Origin: Mactra quadrangularis
Lineage: Eukaryota; Mollusca; Bivalvia; Venerida; Mactridae
NCBI GenBank assembly: GCA_025267735.1
Contig: CM046309.1
Location: 35,935,202 to 35,999,201, forward strand
Reading direction: 5' to 3'
Length of the DNA: 64,000 nucleotides
Below, piece after piece: positions 1-12,500 of the stretch. Every line of letters starts with the position of its first letter. The stretch's first letter is position 1. The notes beneath the pieces are model-generated. The model did not search any database. It was not told where the DNA came from and was given only the letters and a program-made list of their open reading frames with translations. The translations under genes and the position numbers were made by a program.

Positions 1-60
1 AATCGGTCGACATCAGCCAGACGCTTGAGTAGAAGTGCATTGTGGGAAAGATTATCCATA

Positions 61-83
61 CCGGAAGTGTTCCCAATAGCAAC
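61..83 (+). promoter_or_regulatory. ETS-like and X-box-like sites upstream of PACRG
   Basis: CCGGAAGTG at 61-69 matches the ETS-family core. It is followed directly by GTTCCCAATAGCAAC at 69-83, which fits the loose RFX X-box pattern RYYNYY-N(1-3)-RRNRAC with a perfect right half-site. Both lie about 150-170 bp before the PACRG start codon and no TATA box is obvious. X-boxes drive ciliary genes in animals, and PACRG is an axonemal protein, so the placement makes sense. Function is inferred from motif and position only. Confidence 0.45.
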
Positions 84-233
84 TTCACTGCGTATGCGAA
101 CATCCGGGCTTTTGTTGCTAGACTACACAAACAGTTGATCGACTTCCATGTTGTTTATGATATCGTTTTAAGTTTAGTGTTTTGTGATACATTTTAAACG
201 ATAATCAAATAAATTAAACTTAAGAGGGACAAA

Positions 234-3200
234 ATGTCGGTCATGCAGCAACAATGTAGCGAGCAGAAGAAGGGATATGGCTACCAGAAAATAAAATCAC
301 CGCAATCAGAATCACTTGGATTCACAATTCAGTCATACCAAAAGAATGCCAAGGTAAATCTAAGTTATTTTTATTCTTACATTCTTTAACTCGTAATTAG
401 TTGAAGCAATTTTATTATAAGTAAATGATACCATAAACTTGACACTGCAAAATTGACTGTTTATACTGTAGTTTGTATTTGTTTTACTTGTGTTTCATTT
501 TGCAACAAAGTTTATTCTAACTTTACTTTGTAGTCATACCATAGTTTTACTCAAATTAGTAAATCAATTAACAACAAGTTCATTTATACTCTTTATATAT
601 GGTTTTATTACCAGGTTACTTACGTTATAGCGAGTACTAGATAATATAAAATGCCAAAACATACTAAATTTATAAGGTATTAAATGCTTCCTAAATTTCC
701 TTCTTTAGTTAAATTATAAATATAAACAGATTTCCCTTTACCCTGATTATATCATATGGTTCGGATAGAATCTAGTTTAGCGGAGCCCGCTATTGCGCAC
801 GCTCGAACGTTGCGTTGTTTACAAATTTTGGAAGTCATTTTGTTTTCACTGATGCAGTTTTTTATTCATTTCTTAAATGAATTATTTTTAATAACTATTT
901 TAAAATGCTTTTTTTGTTATCCATTTTTATTATCAGCGGGGGTGTGGGGGCGACAGCCCTCATAATAGATATTAGCGTCATTTACCTTTGTGCGTCTGCT
1001 CATAGAAACAGCACGCTGCGCACGCATATTTATATTTACTTCCGGGGTCTGCTAAACTAGATGTGTTCCTATGGTTCCTTCATCTAAGTCTTAATGATAC
1101 ATGATCCTATTGTTGATTGGCAAATACTACAAGGTGTGTACTTAAGCCAAATATTAGGGAAGTAAAGTATAAATGAATCTTCCACTTACCATGTACATGT
1201 ATTACCTTGTTGAAGTTGTTCTGTTGGCCTTCATGTGATGACTTACCAAAGGAGTATTTATTCTAATGTTGATAGTTAGATATGACATTTAGTGTACATA
1301 AACATGTCATAATACAAGCTCAGAACTTGCAGTACAGCTAATAAGATTTGACTGTTAAATCATGTTTTTTTTATCTCAGGTTGATGGTCCACCATGTGCT
1401 GGTGCATTTAAAGTTAGACCTGCAAAAGCAACAGCTTTCAGAAAATTCTATGAAAGAGGAGATTTTCCAATTGCTTTAGAACATGATACAAAGGGAAATA
1501 AGATTGCATGGAAAGTGAGTATAACTACATTGTTTCAATCAGTTACTGTCATTTGATACATCATACAAAATTAAAACAAGTTCACATATTTCAAAGCTTA
1601 ATTTCATGTATGTATTTAAGTTAAAATTTTTAAGTCTGCTTTTAGTCTGCATTCATTCATTCATACCATCTTGTTCCCCTAATTATAGAAATGATCTTAA
1701 GCGGGTGAACTTCATAATTCCCATTTACATTAGGGTGGAGTGAAGCAATGACATGTCATATTTCATAAATTAACCTACCAACACTTCAATCAGAACCAAG
1801 CAAAATAATTCTTATGGCAATGTCAGGTATGTTAATTTACTCACAAAATATTAATTTGAAAATAAATTTTCTATTTTTTTTTTTGCTCAATGAAATAAGC
1901 ATTGCCTCTTTTTGGATCTTAATAAAGTACCTAAATAGAGATAATTTAGATAACTAAAACACATGTCCAGTGTCCTACTACTGGCTTACATTTTCTACAC
2001 ATATATTATGTATATAAATTATGCCAATTATAGCCATTTCAGCATTTTTGACTTAAGTTATATTATTAATACCCACATATATTGCAGGTTTAGTGCAAAA
2101 CAGTTGTAACTCACTCTTCTTATATTGAGTTACAACTGTGTTACGCTAAACCCACAATATGTTTATTACATTTTATGTTGATTGAAATGTCATAAAACAT
2201 GCTATACTTAATTTAACACCAATCACTGTGTTAGTACATGTCATTTAGAGGTTTACAAGTTATGATAAACAATCTGACATTTAATCAGATAGATCATGAT
2301 CTATAATAATCTTGTATTTCATTATTGATTTCTGTTTATCACAGGCATTGATCTTAATACTTAATATTCTTCAAGACTATAAACTTGAAACGTGCTATCA
2401 AATTTCTGAAATCACTCAATGAAGTTTTTTCTATTTACTTTTAAATACAAATGATTGGATTATGTTTATTAATTTCATAGCATATAAATGTTAATATTTT
2501 TTTAATATAAACAGTGTTGTTATGAGCAAATACTTGAACACTCAAATAGAACATAATTATAATGTCCAATAAGGTAATTGCTTTCTGATTTGAAATTCAA
2601 ATCTTAATTAAAAAATGGATTCTAATGAATGAAATTATTGTTGCTGGTTAGGTGAGTTGTCTGCCATACATTACACAATGTTTTGTAAATCATGTAATGT
2701 AGACATATGTTTTAGGATGATGTGCTCATGCACAAACGTAATAAATAAAAGTATCTATCTATCATTTTAACAAAATGAAGAAATGTTGAATAACATCTGA
2801 AAGTCTAAAGAAAATAAAAAAAGATAAATATTTTACCAGTTCTATATTGTATTAAGTGAAAACAAATTGTCAGATACCTCACTTCAAGTTACAATGCATC
2901 GCAGAGTCGTCAAGTATAGTGGGAAATATGTAGACAATTTCATAACAATAATTGTATTATATTTTCTAGGTTGAGATTGAAAAATTGGACTACCATCATT
3001 ACCTACCATTATTCTTTGATGGACTTTGTGAAACAGAACATCCATTTGAATTTTTTGCTCGTCAAGGAGTTCATGATATGTTGGAACATGGTGGTTCCAA
3101 AATTCTACCTGTTATTCCTCAATTAATTATCCCTATCAAAAGTAAGTAGAAACATAACAGTACTTGATAAAACATTGTTTGAACCTATGAAGAAATTTGA

Positions 3201-4712
3201 ATTTGGCTTTATTCATCAACATAGTGTAAATTTAGGGTTTTAAATAAGATCATATATTTAGGAGTCTTTTTTATGGTTCTCTTGCTATGTTTTTTTATAT
3301 AATATTGCATTATGGTTATCTATACTGGATTGTGACTTTTCAAAAATGAAACTGCTTATTTCCAAAACTGTGTTGTTCATTATAAGATACATGTATTTGA
3401 CTATTTCATCAGCTCGAAGTAAATTCTGAAACAAGTTGACAATTAAAGATGAAAGTGTTTATAGTAATTTTATATTAAGTTCTTTCAATGTTTTTGAATT
3501 GACAAGTAAAAGATCTGCTCTGATCTATTTTCATGACACGTTGCTCATGATGGAATCATTATTTGTGATATTGACAATTTAAGCACAAAAATCTTGAACA
3601 TCTTTTTTTACTTACAAATGGAGATTATTCCCTAATTATGAATTACGGGAAGATATTTATAAGCTGGTGAAAATGGCACTGTATTGTTCTCTTGCACATT
3701 TTTTCAATTGGTGTCATGGAATATATAATTGTAAATGTCTACTGTCAATCAAATGTGTTTATCTTATAAACATGTACTATTTTCAGATGCCTTAAACATG
3801 AGGAATTCTCAAGTAACATGTACAACATTGAAAGTATTACAACATTTGGTTGTATCAGCTGATATGGTCGGAGAAGCTTTGGTTCCATATTACAGACAAA
3901 TCCTACCTATTCTTAATATCTTTAAAAACAGGAACTGTAAGTACTCACATTTATATTTTGTATGAATTTGTATTATATCTTGATTCAGTCTACTACTTTA
4001 CGCACATTCAACTTTCAACTACTGAATAATAATGGGCATGAAAATACTAATTTTACTACTATTAAGATGTTTATTCAAATGAAATCACTATTTGATCAGA
4101 TTTGTAAGATTTTGATTAATCATTATCAAGGTTTATTTAATCATCAATGTTCAATAAATCATTGTCAAGGTTTAATTAATCATTGACTAGGTTCAAAGTT
4201 CAAGCTTTAAAGTCTTACAAAAACGTAAGAGAAACTTTTTAAAGTTGTCTTTAATTTCTAAATTGCTATCTACAGAAGGTTTATTTGTTGACTTGATTTA
4301 CATGACTCTGTAAATTGTTATTTCTGTGTATAGCACGGCATCAATAATTTTACATTTTAAAGTCACAAAGTATTTTCAGCCACCAATATTAAGTTATTGG
4401 TATATATCGTATATCACGTCAAATTATAAGGTTATAAAATTAACAGTCTGTGCTTATAACTTTATAAAGAGTTCCATAGAACATGTAAATATGTATAGAT
4501 GCATGTGAAATAAACTTTGTTTTAAAGAATTGCTTATTTCTTATATTACAGTGAATTCTGGGGATGGAATTGATTACAGCCAACAAAAGAGAGAAAATAT
4601 TGGAGATTTAATTCAGGAAACATTAGAAGCTTTTGAGAGACACGGCGGAGAAGATGCATTCATTAATATTAAATATATGGTACCTACATATGAATCCTGT
4701 ATGTTAAATTGA
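234..4712 (+). CDS. PACRG: Parkin co-regulated gene protein (PACRG), complete, five exons
   Basis: Coding exons are 234-353, 1380-1514, 2970-3141, 3787-3936 and 4552-4712, giving 738 nt and 245 residues. All introns are GT-AG and phases match across every junction. The protein is an armadillo/HEAT-like, ParcG-family protein that joins the A- and B-tubules at the inner junction of ciliary doublet microtubules. Recognisable blocks are [16 protein letters not shown] (exon 2), [12 protein letters not shown] and [15 protein letters not shown] (exon 3), [20 protein letters not shown] (exon 4) and [19 protein letters not shown] (exon 5). The C-terminus ends YESCMLN, close to the vertebrate ending. 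The first exon is a short variable N-terminal arm with an ATG at 234 in a compact leader. In vertebrates PACRG lies head-to-head with parkin; the partner would lie left of position 1 and is not visible. Length is within the family range and nothing is broken. Confidence 0.96.
770..1062. mobile_element. MITE-like element in PACRG intron 1
   Basis: The ends are inverted: ATCTAGTTTAGCGGAGCCC on the left and the complement of ATCTAGTTTAGCAGACCCC on the right. The first 10-12 bases match exactly. It is about 290 bp with no coding capacity. If the TA inside CTAG is the duplicated target, the TIR would start GTTTAGC and the element would be Tc1/mariner-like; this is not certain. Confidence 0.55.
2075..2163. 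repeat. Hairpin-forming inverted repeat in PACRG intron 2
   Basis: CAGTTGTAACTCA at 2101-2113 is followed, after a 12-base loop, by its exact complement at 2126-2138. Weaker complementarity (GGTTTAG/CTAAACC, CATATATTG/CAATATG) extends the arms to about 2075 and 2163. It is probably a tiny fold-back element or MITE remnant. No function is visible. Confidence 0.6.
4114..4191 (+). repeat. Short degenerate tandem repeat in PACRG intron 4
   Basis: A unit resembling AATCATTRTCAAGGTTTA recurs about three times with substitutions. It is a local duplication of AT-rich intron sequence. Confidence 0.4.
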
Positions 4713-4767
4713 TCAAATCATGTTTTTATAATAACTTGGACAAAATATTTGTGGACAATTTTTATAC

Positions 4768-4773
4768 AATAAA
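4768..4773 (+). promoter_or_regulatory. Candidate PACRG poly(A) signal
   Basis: AATAAA lies about 55 bases after the PACRG stop codon. Other AATAAA-like hexamers exist farther down (for example near 6075), so longer 3' ends are possible. Confidence 0.4.
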
Positions 4774-7700
4774 TCCTTATTCTCATAGACGTACAGTACA
4801 GTAAAATACATTTTTAAACTTTGGAGATCATTTGTGTTAATTAAGGAAATACAAAAAATTAGTGAAAGCCAATCCTTGTGTCAAGTGTTATTTTTTATTT
4901 CAAATGTTAAGAGGTGATATTATATTTAAATGGAAATTTGTTTGTTTGCCATTTTTTAGATGATTCATGACAAAAAGTGTTGCATGTATGTTACCAAGGC
5001 AGTCCAGCAGATTTTCAATTATTTCTGATAACTCTATAAACATACCTACTATGTCCACTCTTTAGATTCTTGAACAGAGAAGCACAGGTTAATAAATGTC
5101 CTTTTATTAGTTAGATTGTTATAAATATGTACAGAAAACGCCGTATAGCTAAAAGGCGTTTCTTTACATATATATATTATATTCATACACATTTTCATTC
5201 ATATACTTATAAATTGTATTTGCAGTTTATGAAAGGCCATTGAAAATTTATAGTTAGGTTTTCATCCTGCTTTTTTTTTAAAAATGGGGTGAATGGTTTC
5301 TTTTGTAGGATGAATATTAAGACATGTAAAAATAAAGTTATCTTGGCAGATTTATACTTTTTACACTGCTATGCTTTTGTTATCTATAAAAATTTGCAAA
5401 AGTTTTTTTCTAAAGTGATTTGGAGGGGAGAGCAGGGATGGGAATTTAACAATTGGCTTCCAATGGCCTAAGTATGACACAGGTATTGATAAATGAAAAA
5501 TGATTTACTGTTACTGCCTTTTTTATGATATTTCTTGTACTGATGAAAACATTTGTACATATTATTATACATGTAAATATTGTAAGGCGAGAAAGTTACT
5601 TTTATTCTTAAGTTATCACAAACTGTATGTATTATTCATAGACACGTTGTTTTCTTTGTTTTTGATGTGTGTTACCTCGTTAATGATAAACATTTGCTGA
5701 AATACCGGTACTATTTAGTAAGATAGCAGAATATAAACCTTTGCAGCAAGCATGTTATGTTACATTGGGCATGTAGCTGCTTTAAGATTATGTTTTATAC
5801 TAAAACATTGAAATTAGACATTTATTTCTCATCATAAATCAAGAACATTTGGGTTGTGTATGCTAGAAATGAAAGAGTGAATATTTGTGTAATATTTTAT
5901 TGATGTAATTGAGCAATCAGCATTTTTTCTGTCTTTATATGTATTTTTCTAGGCATTTTTTTCTATATTGTTTATAACAAAATGTTTATTAAAGTTAGAC
6001 AACTCTGTACTGTTTCTATTTGAGTTACAAATCTCATTCTCTTGAATGATTAGTAGTATTAAATGTGTTTGCCAAATAAACAAAGAACAAGAATTAAAGT
6101 ATCATTTTGAATAGTATTACATTTTTTGCCAAACTTGTAAAAACAAGAAACTTCTTCGGTAACGTCTCATGTTTAGTATAGGAAATATGTATATCATGTA
6201 AAACATGCTCTTAAACAATAGTTGAGAAAATTATAGAACTTACTACAATAAAAAGTATTTGAAGTAAATTGCTTTCTAAGCTCCTCGGCCTGTGATACTT
6301 TGTGATATATCTTTTAATGTTATTACCATTTGTTAACATATGACACTGTGTCATGTATATCTTATTTATATATATATTCTTAAACATTTTATTTTCTACA
6401 TCAGTTATTTTTGTTTGATCTGATAACCTAGTTTGTTTTCTTAGTTCACTCACAATTTTTTTCAACAGAATCATTCACTTAGAGTTTTCTAATTAAAATG
6501 CATTTCATGTTATTTGAAATTGGGGTTATATTTTATATGTCATTTCAAATCAGGCCTTCTGTTAAGAAAACAATTTCAGAGTTTTTTAGTTTGGTTCCCA
6601 TCATACTCAAGCATATGAATAATAAGATGATTAAATATTACCGGAATCCGGTCTTTCCCCAATATCAATTAACACAAAATATTGATTAGAAGTGTTTAGA
6701 GATTATTATTGTCTCTAGTTTCAATACTGTATGTAAAATTGTTGGAAGAATGCCTTCAAGACTTTGTACTTGAAAGATATGTGGTTATTAAAGTACTTTA
6801 TATTATGATAAAATATTCTTTTTGTTTTTCTTTCGGTCCAATGAATACATTTTAGTTTTCTTTATGCTAATTATATAAGCTTGATAGTGAAACAAGTTCT
6901 ACATGGACTTATATTGATTGCTCTCAATTCAAGCCCTGGTCACCCAGTAGTCCAGTACTAAGCAATTAGACTAATGCTCTTGCTAAAGGAAACAATGAAG
7001 TGAATTTAGAAATTGAGTTGAACCAATTTAGAACTTGCTATCATTGGAATGCCATTCCAATATGTTTCAACTTGTTCACAGCCCTTGCATGTTTTACATA
7101 TACATAGCAGTATACAATTTTCATCTGCAGCCAGGTCAGATGGAACATCATAAATGCTTTCATTAATGTGTATGCAAGTGGTGCCACACTCCACAGTCTA
7201 AAGTGATGCATCATTTCTTAGATCTCTTAAGTGAGTAAAAACAAGATGATCCCAGCTTAAAGGAATAGTTACAACATTTCAACTGTAATATTTCTTGTAT
7301 TACATTGTATTATGTTTCTTGTTTGGACACACTGTTTATTGATGGTTGGTTGCTAAATGAGAGGAAGTCTCTCAACTGTAAAGGTGGTCTGAATTTTGTG
7401 AAGGAACCTCAAGCTTAAGTTACCTTACTAAGTCTGTGTAAGGCAGGGATGTCCATTTATCATTTTGAATCTTAATTTAGATTTCACCATTCACTCTTCA
7501 TGGTTAATTTTTAGTTTTTAGGACTGATCCTTAGAGTTTAGGAATTTTTGTAACCTAAGAAAGTGTTAGTTTTTCTTTTTGTAAGCTGGTGAAATAATTG
7601 AAATTCATGAAAAATGTGGATTTTTACTCTCCATCTTGATGATTCTACCAATTGGTCTGATTCCACTTCTTTGCTGCCAATTTAAGACCCACATACAATA

Positions 7701-9508
7701 TACAATACAGATTGTTATTTCTTTATGACAACCAATGTTTACTCACAAAGTCTACTTCACTATGTAGATTTATAATATAAATAAACCTTTTATATAGAAG
7801 AGATTTGTCTTACATTAATGAATAAATAATCTCCTTAAGGCAAGTATGTATAGGTTATAAAGGCAATGTCAAAATCATAGAGAATAACAATGCACAAGAA
7901 CTTGATTGGTTAAAATTGGGTTTTAAAAGTTAATAGTGTACACAAATCTATTAATAGGCCATGTTCAAAGTTCATGTAGCTGTGCACTATGTTTTTGCCA
8001 TTTAAATTTTTATTTTAAAAGTGGACAGTTATAGCAGAAAATCATAATACTTTAATATGAATTAGCTCCCTTTGACCTGACCAGTATACATGTATTTTGG
8101 TATTCTTTTTCATTTTTGAAAACTGCTTGTCCGGGACCAAAATGCACTTGTCCAGAAGTTCAGAACTTGTCTGCAGACATAAATGTACCAGTTGGGCACA
8201 GAAAGTCCACACCCCGGGTAGTAAACTGTTCCTTAAGATTTCAAAAAATCAGGGTCCCCTGACGAGATTTTTAGGAGATTTTTTTTCATCAGTACTTTCT
8301 TAAAATTCCTGTTTGTAAAGGAAACGTGGCACTCCGTTCATGGGGTTTAATGAAACATTATGTTTTCATAACCCTGAATTCATACAAGGCTGCAAGTTTA
8401 CTCAAGAGTTATGCACTTGAAAAACTGTTGTTAATTAGTCTGTGAAGAAGTATTTATTCTCTTATTTTTACTAAACAAATGTTAAATTAGACACATTTGC
8501 TGTTTTAAATGAATATCGCATGGCATCTAACTAAAAACAACAATTTATATGGCTGAAATTCGTCTGTTTTTCGATAGTTTTTTGCGCGTAAATAAGGGAG
8601 AGTAATCTTCAGGTTACAACACAATGTTTATTGCAGTTATTTCCCTTTGACATTAACAAGATAATTCGCGTAACATTTAATAAGTTAATGTGAAAATTTT
8701 ACGTGAATTTTCATTTAGTTATTTAAAGACTAAGATAATTGATGAAGAAACCTGATATACTTCTTTACAATTTTGCTTTGCATCCTAACATTTATGAACT
8801 ATTTTTCCCGACCGCATCACGCCTGCCAACTCGTCTGCTAAATTGCTTTACGATTACGAATTTCAAGTAGGATTATTTGTGCGTAAAAACAGATAGACGT
8901 GTGTTTGATATCTTTATTGAGTTCAATCTAGTCTATAATCATGATTGTAAGATATTTATAAGCTCTTTGTAGCAAAATAGCTGTATCAATTAGCAAATGG
9001 AATCAAACCCAGGACCTCCAGATCCTCTTCCATTGCATTTGGGCCATGGTTAACCTTCCTTCCGAAACTAGGATATTTGAGCACCTTTTAGAACGACCAA
9101 TGTATATGTTCGGATTTCATAGGTTAAGCGTTTTTACTTGAGTGCTTAATAATTTCATCTTGGACTAAATATTATCAACAAAAATAACAAATGCTATACA
9201 CAATTAATGTAATCAACACTTGTGTTTCGTATCTATATGAGAATTTCATTGTGTAAATGTACTTGGTTTACTTCGTGTTATCGTGTACCAATAGACCCAC
9301 AGATGTTTACAACCACCGGTTCTCTCATATAATAAGATTTTCTGAAATCTGTTCAGTACTCGTCTGGCTTCCTCTACCGGATCGTTGAATTCGAAGTCAA
9401 GAGTGTGTATATATTGGTACTGAAGCAGTGTGTACATCAACAATATGTATTTGAACTATATACATTAACGTTTCAAGGCATAATCGACATAAATTTATTT
9501 TATTAGCC
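4774..9508. other. Intergenic DNA between PACRG and the C1q cluster
   Basis: This is AT-rich sequence with no reading frame of convincing length or recognisable homology. Positions 9000-9060 hold a decayed tRNA-like stretch (B-box-like GGGTTTGATTCC on the minus strand). The last few hundred bases resemble the DNA downstream of the C1q gene at 18280 and belong to the duplicated C1q unit. I see nothing else. Confidence 0.5.
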
Positions 9509-9514
9509 TTTATT
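9509..9514 (-). promoter_or_regulatory. Poly(A) signal of the leftmost C1q gene
   Basis: Read on the minus strand this is AATAAA, 43 bases after the stop codon of the C1q gene that ends at 9557. Confidence 0.5.
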
Positions 9515-9556
9515 ATCATACATTTGGTACATTCGGCTTCAACACAAAATAATCAG

Positions 9557-12500
9557 CTAAAAAAGAAGCCATCCAGAAAATGAAGTCAAACGATATTGCG
9601 TATCATGAACGTCACATCCTCGACCGACAACTTTTCTAATGAAAACGTGATCTCCAGTGTTCACATGAAAAATGCCGATTCCAGTTGCTTGGCTCACATG
9701 GCCCTCATTTCCAGTATCAGTGTATGCATGGGCTTTTCCAACTCCATTGATCACCAACTCAGAAACGTACCAGTCATCTCTAGATGCAGTTGTCCATGTG
9801 AATACGTAATAGCCGGAAGTGGGTACACTATAGATGCCATCATTTTGGTTGTAACCGTTTCCTACATCTGTGATTTCCTGGTTGAACACAATTACTTCAT
9901 GATCATGGAGGCATGGTCCACCATTAATGACAGCATAAAACGCAATAGGTGTCTCAGCACTTCCTCCTGTAGAATGAACATAACGAGTTTATTTTATTAA
10001 CCGTTCTTTTAATCGTACCTGATACATGTAAATATACTAATGAACAGGTACATTTTGGAAATTCCATGGGGGTCCGGACCCTCCTGACCCTCGCTAGATC
10101 CGCCTATGGAAAACTCAGTTGTCTGATACCCAACCTAAGTTCCCGACGACGATGAACCAAGCTTCAATTTCACGTTATATTAATTGTAGAAATTTTGAAC
10201 CAACTCGGTATAGGATTTAGGTATATCTTTCCAGTATCAGAGATTGTTTGTCATATTTTTGTAAATTGAATACTTTTATGCAGCGGTAATTTCTTCTGAG
10301 GTACGTATAGAATGTAATAATATTCCCGACCGGAAAAGGTTTGGACATTGACTGCCTGATCGGAAAACGCTGAAGGGGAATCTCATAACTTCCATTCATT
10401 AGTAGACGAACAGTGTATGTGTACAAAACGCACAGAGCCGAGCATGAAACATTTCCTACTGGATGGCCATTCGGAACACCCTCGACCTTTCATGAATGAA
10501 TAGTCTCGGAAGGATTCGTGGGGGTCTCCACTGGATTTTGGTGATTTTACTACCTACGCGAGGCGAAGCACGTAACGGTTACACAAAATAGTTCTTGTAG
10601 TATACACACAGATCTTTGTCTAAACATATTTATTTGCTTTAAATTGAACCAAATATTGTTCATCCACGGTGGCGAACCCACGTGACTTCATCCGGGTATA
10701 TTTTACCATATTTGGAATATAGGTCACTCGCATAAGGTAGGTTTTTTGCTTTTTTCTTACTAATCACGTAGTGTTTTATTCCAAGAATACGCGCATAAAC
10801 CCCCTGCTTACGAGATATGATTGCTGCAGTAATTGTTTTCCTGAAATATTTAGTCGTCTTGGAGTAATTTGGTACACAAATTTCGATGCGATTGAAATTG
10901 TCAGGGTAGCGTTCATTGTATTTCAACGGTTTATGCGTTTAAATGCCTTAATTTGGGCCGACAGTTATGCACATGGTATATTTATTTCATATACACTTCC
11001 AATTAACCCTCTATATACGATAACGATCTTTGAAAAGAGCTAGTTTGTAAATTATGAGAGAATGTAGATAATGATAACGTTCATTGCCCGTGATTTTCCG
11101 GATAACGTTCATTTCCTACGTAGAGTTGTCCAATTTACTCACCACAGTTTCTTTAAAAGATGGAAAAGGTACATAATTAGTCCAATTAATTAAATACATT
11201 GCAGATTTTAGTAATTGAAGTTCACAATCAAAGATATTTCAAAACAGAAAGTATATGCAGTCGTAATAAGAACCAAGTTGCAATCCATGGTATTGCAATT
11301 TCTTTACGCCGTTTTAAAATCCCGGTGTCGTACTACCATCTTGCATGTTTTAGAATCTTACTTTTTTGTTTTGTTTTGTTTTGTTAAACAATTAACATAA
11401 CTATGATCGATCTTTGAACGCCTTATAAATGCCAACGTACTTTAGCAGTAAAAGTGTACCTTAATTATCTGGCGCTATTGTGACACATACGCTCTGAATC
11501 GTTTAGTATCGTTTCTGTATCTCTTCAATCTGAAGGAGTCATTTTCAAACGGCTGACAGTCTAATGTTGCAAACCTCTGATTATTTTGATTTATAACTAT
11601 GATGAGATGTCGTACACTCAAGGTAATAAGATCCCTAGACTATAGTAAGATAATGATGACGATCCAGAAGTAGTAAAATATATACATGAATCTCAAATTG
11701 TTTACTAATCCAATCATGTTATTTTTTATATATTTCAGACAATGTCGTTTTTGTGTTACATACATGTGTGGATATATGTTCAAAAACAAAAAATGTGTTG
11801 ATGAGCATGAAAGAAGATGCAATGGCCAGTATAGAAACTACTGTTGTGGCAATGGCTTCTTATCTAGAGCAGACCTTGTTAGACATAAGTAGATCTATGT
11901 CCGACAATTAACAAGTAACAAGTTTGATTGATTTGGGTAGCTTTCCTTTACCCTTGCATATAACCAGTTCTCACCTACCATTCCACAGTGCCGACAAATG
12001 TCCATAAATTTATTTTTCCAGCGGGCAAAATCGACAATTGAAATTTTCATGGAAAGGAATAACCAGCGACGTCTTCGAAGTATTAGATTCGTCATCCACG
12101 AGTTAACATATTGTTACTTTTTTTAATCGATTAAGTCATTCAACATCTGTCATAGTCGACTTCATTTATTAACGTTAGTCCAAATTCGATGCCACATAAG
12201 GTAGAATGACAAACTGTGCAACCTACCCTGGGATCCTATTATCGTTTGCTTGTTGCAGAGAATTGAAAAATCACACAGCATGATTTTAAAAAAGTTATCT
12301 ATGAAAAGTTTGAGCATACATGTATGTACAAATAAGGAGGTACTGTCTAGCACATGGACAGTATGTTTAACTATCGTTCACTTTCTAAAGTGAAGTATCT
12401 TTTGGATTACGCTCCTTTCTCAGCTCAGAGAACATGCTAAATTAGTAAATTCATGATTTATGATATTCACTTTGAACTATTGAACAACCAATAAAATTTA

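Noticed and set aside
756..965. A 69-codon plus-strand frame in PACRG intron 1
   Set aside because: It lies inside a MITE-like element and has no coding signature.
9596..10000. Plus-strand open frames opposite C1q exons (also at 15076, 18313, 19612, 24734, 25551)
   Set aside because: They are antisense shadows of the minus-strand C1q exons, which have clear domain homology and splice sites.
10771..11043. Paired plus/minus frames with identical peptides at 10660-11043, 14084-14479, 44374-44667 and 47401-47709
   Set aside because: They lie in the long TIRs of the two transposon copies and have no domain; repeated only because the TIRs are repeated.
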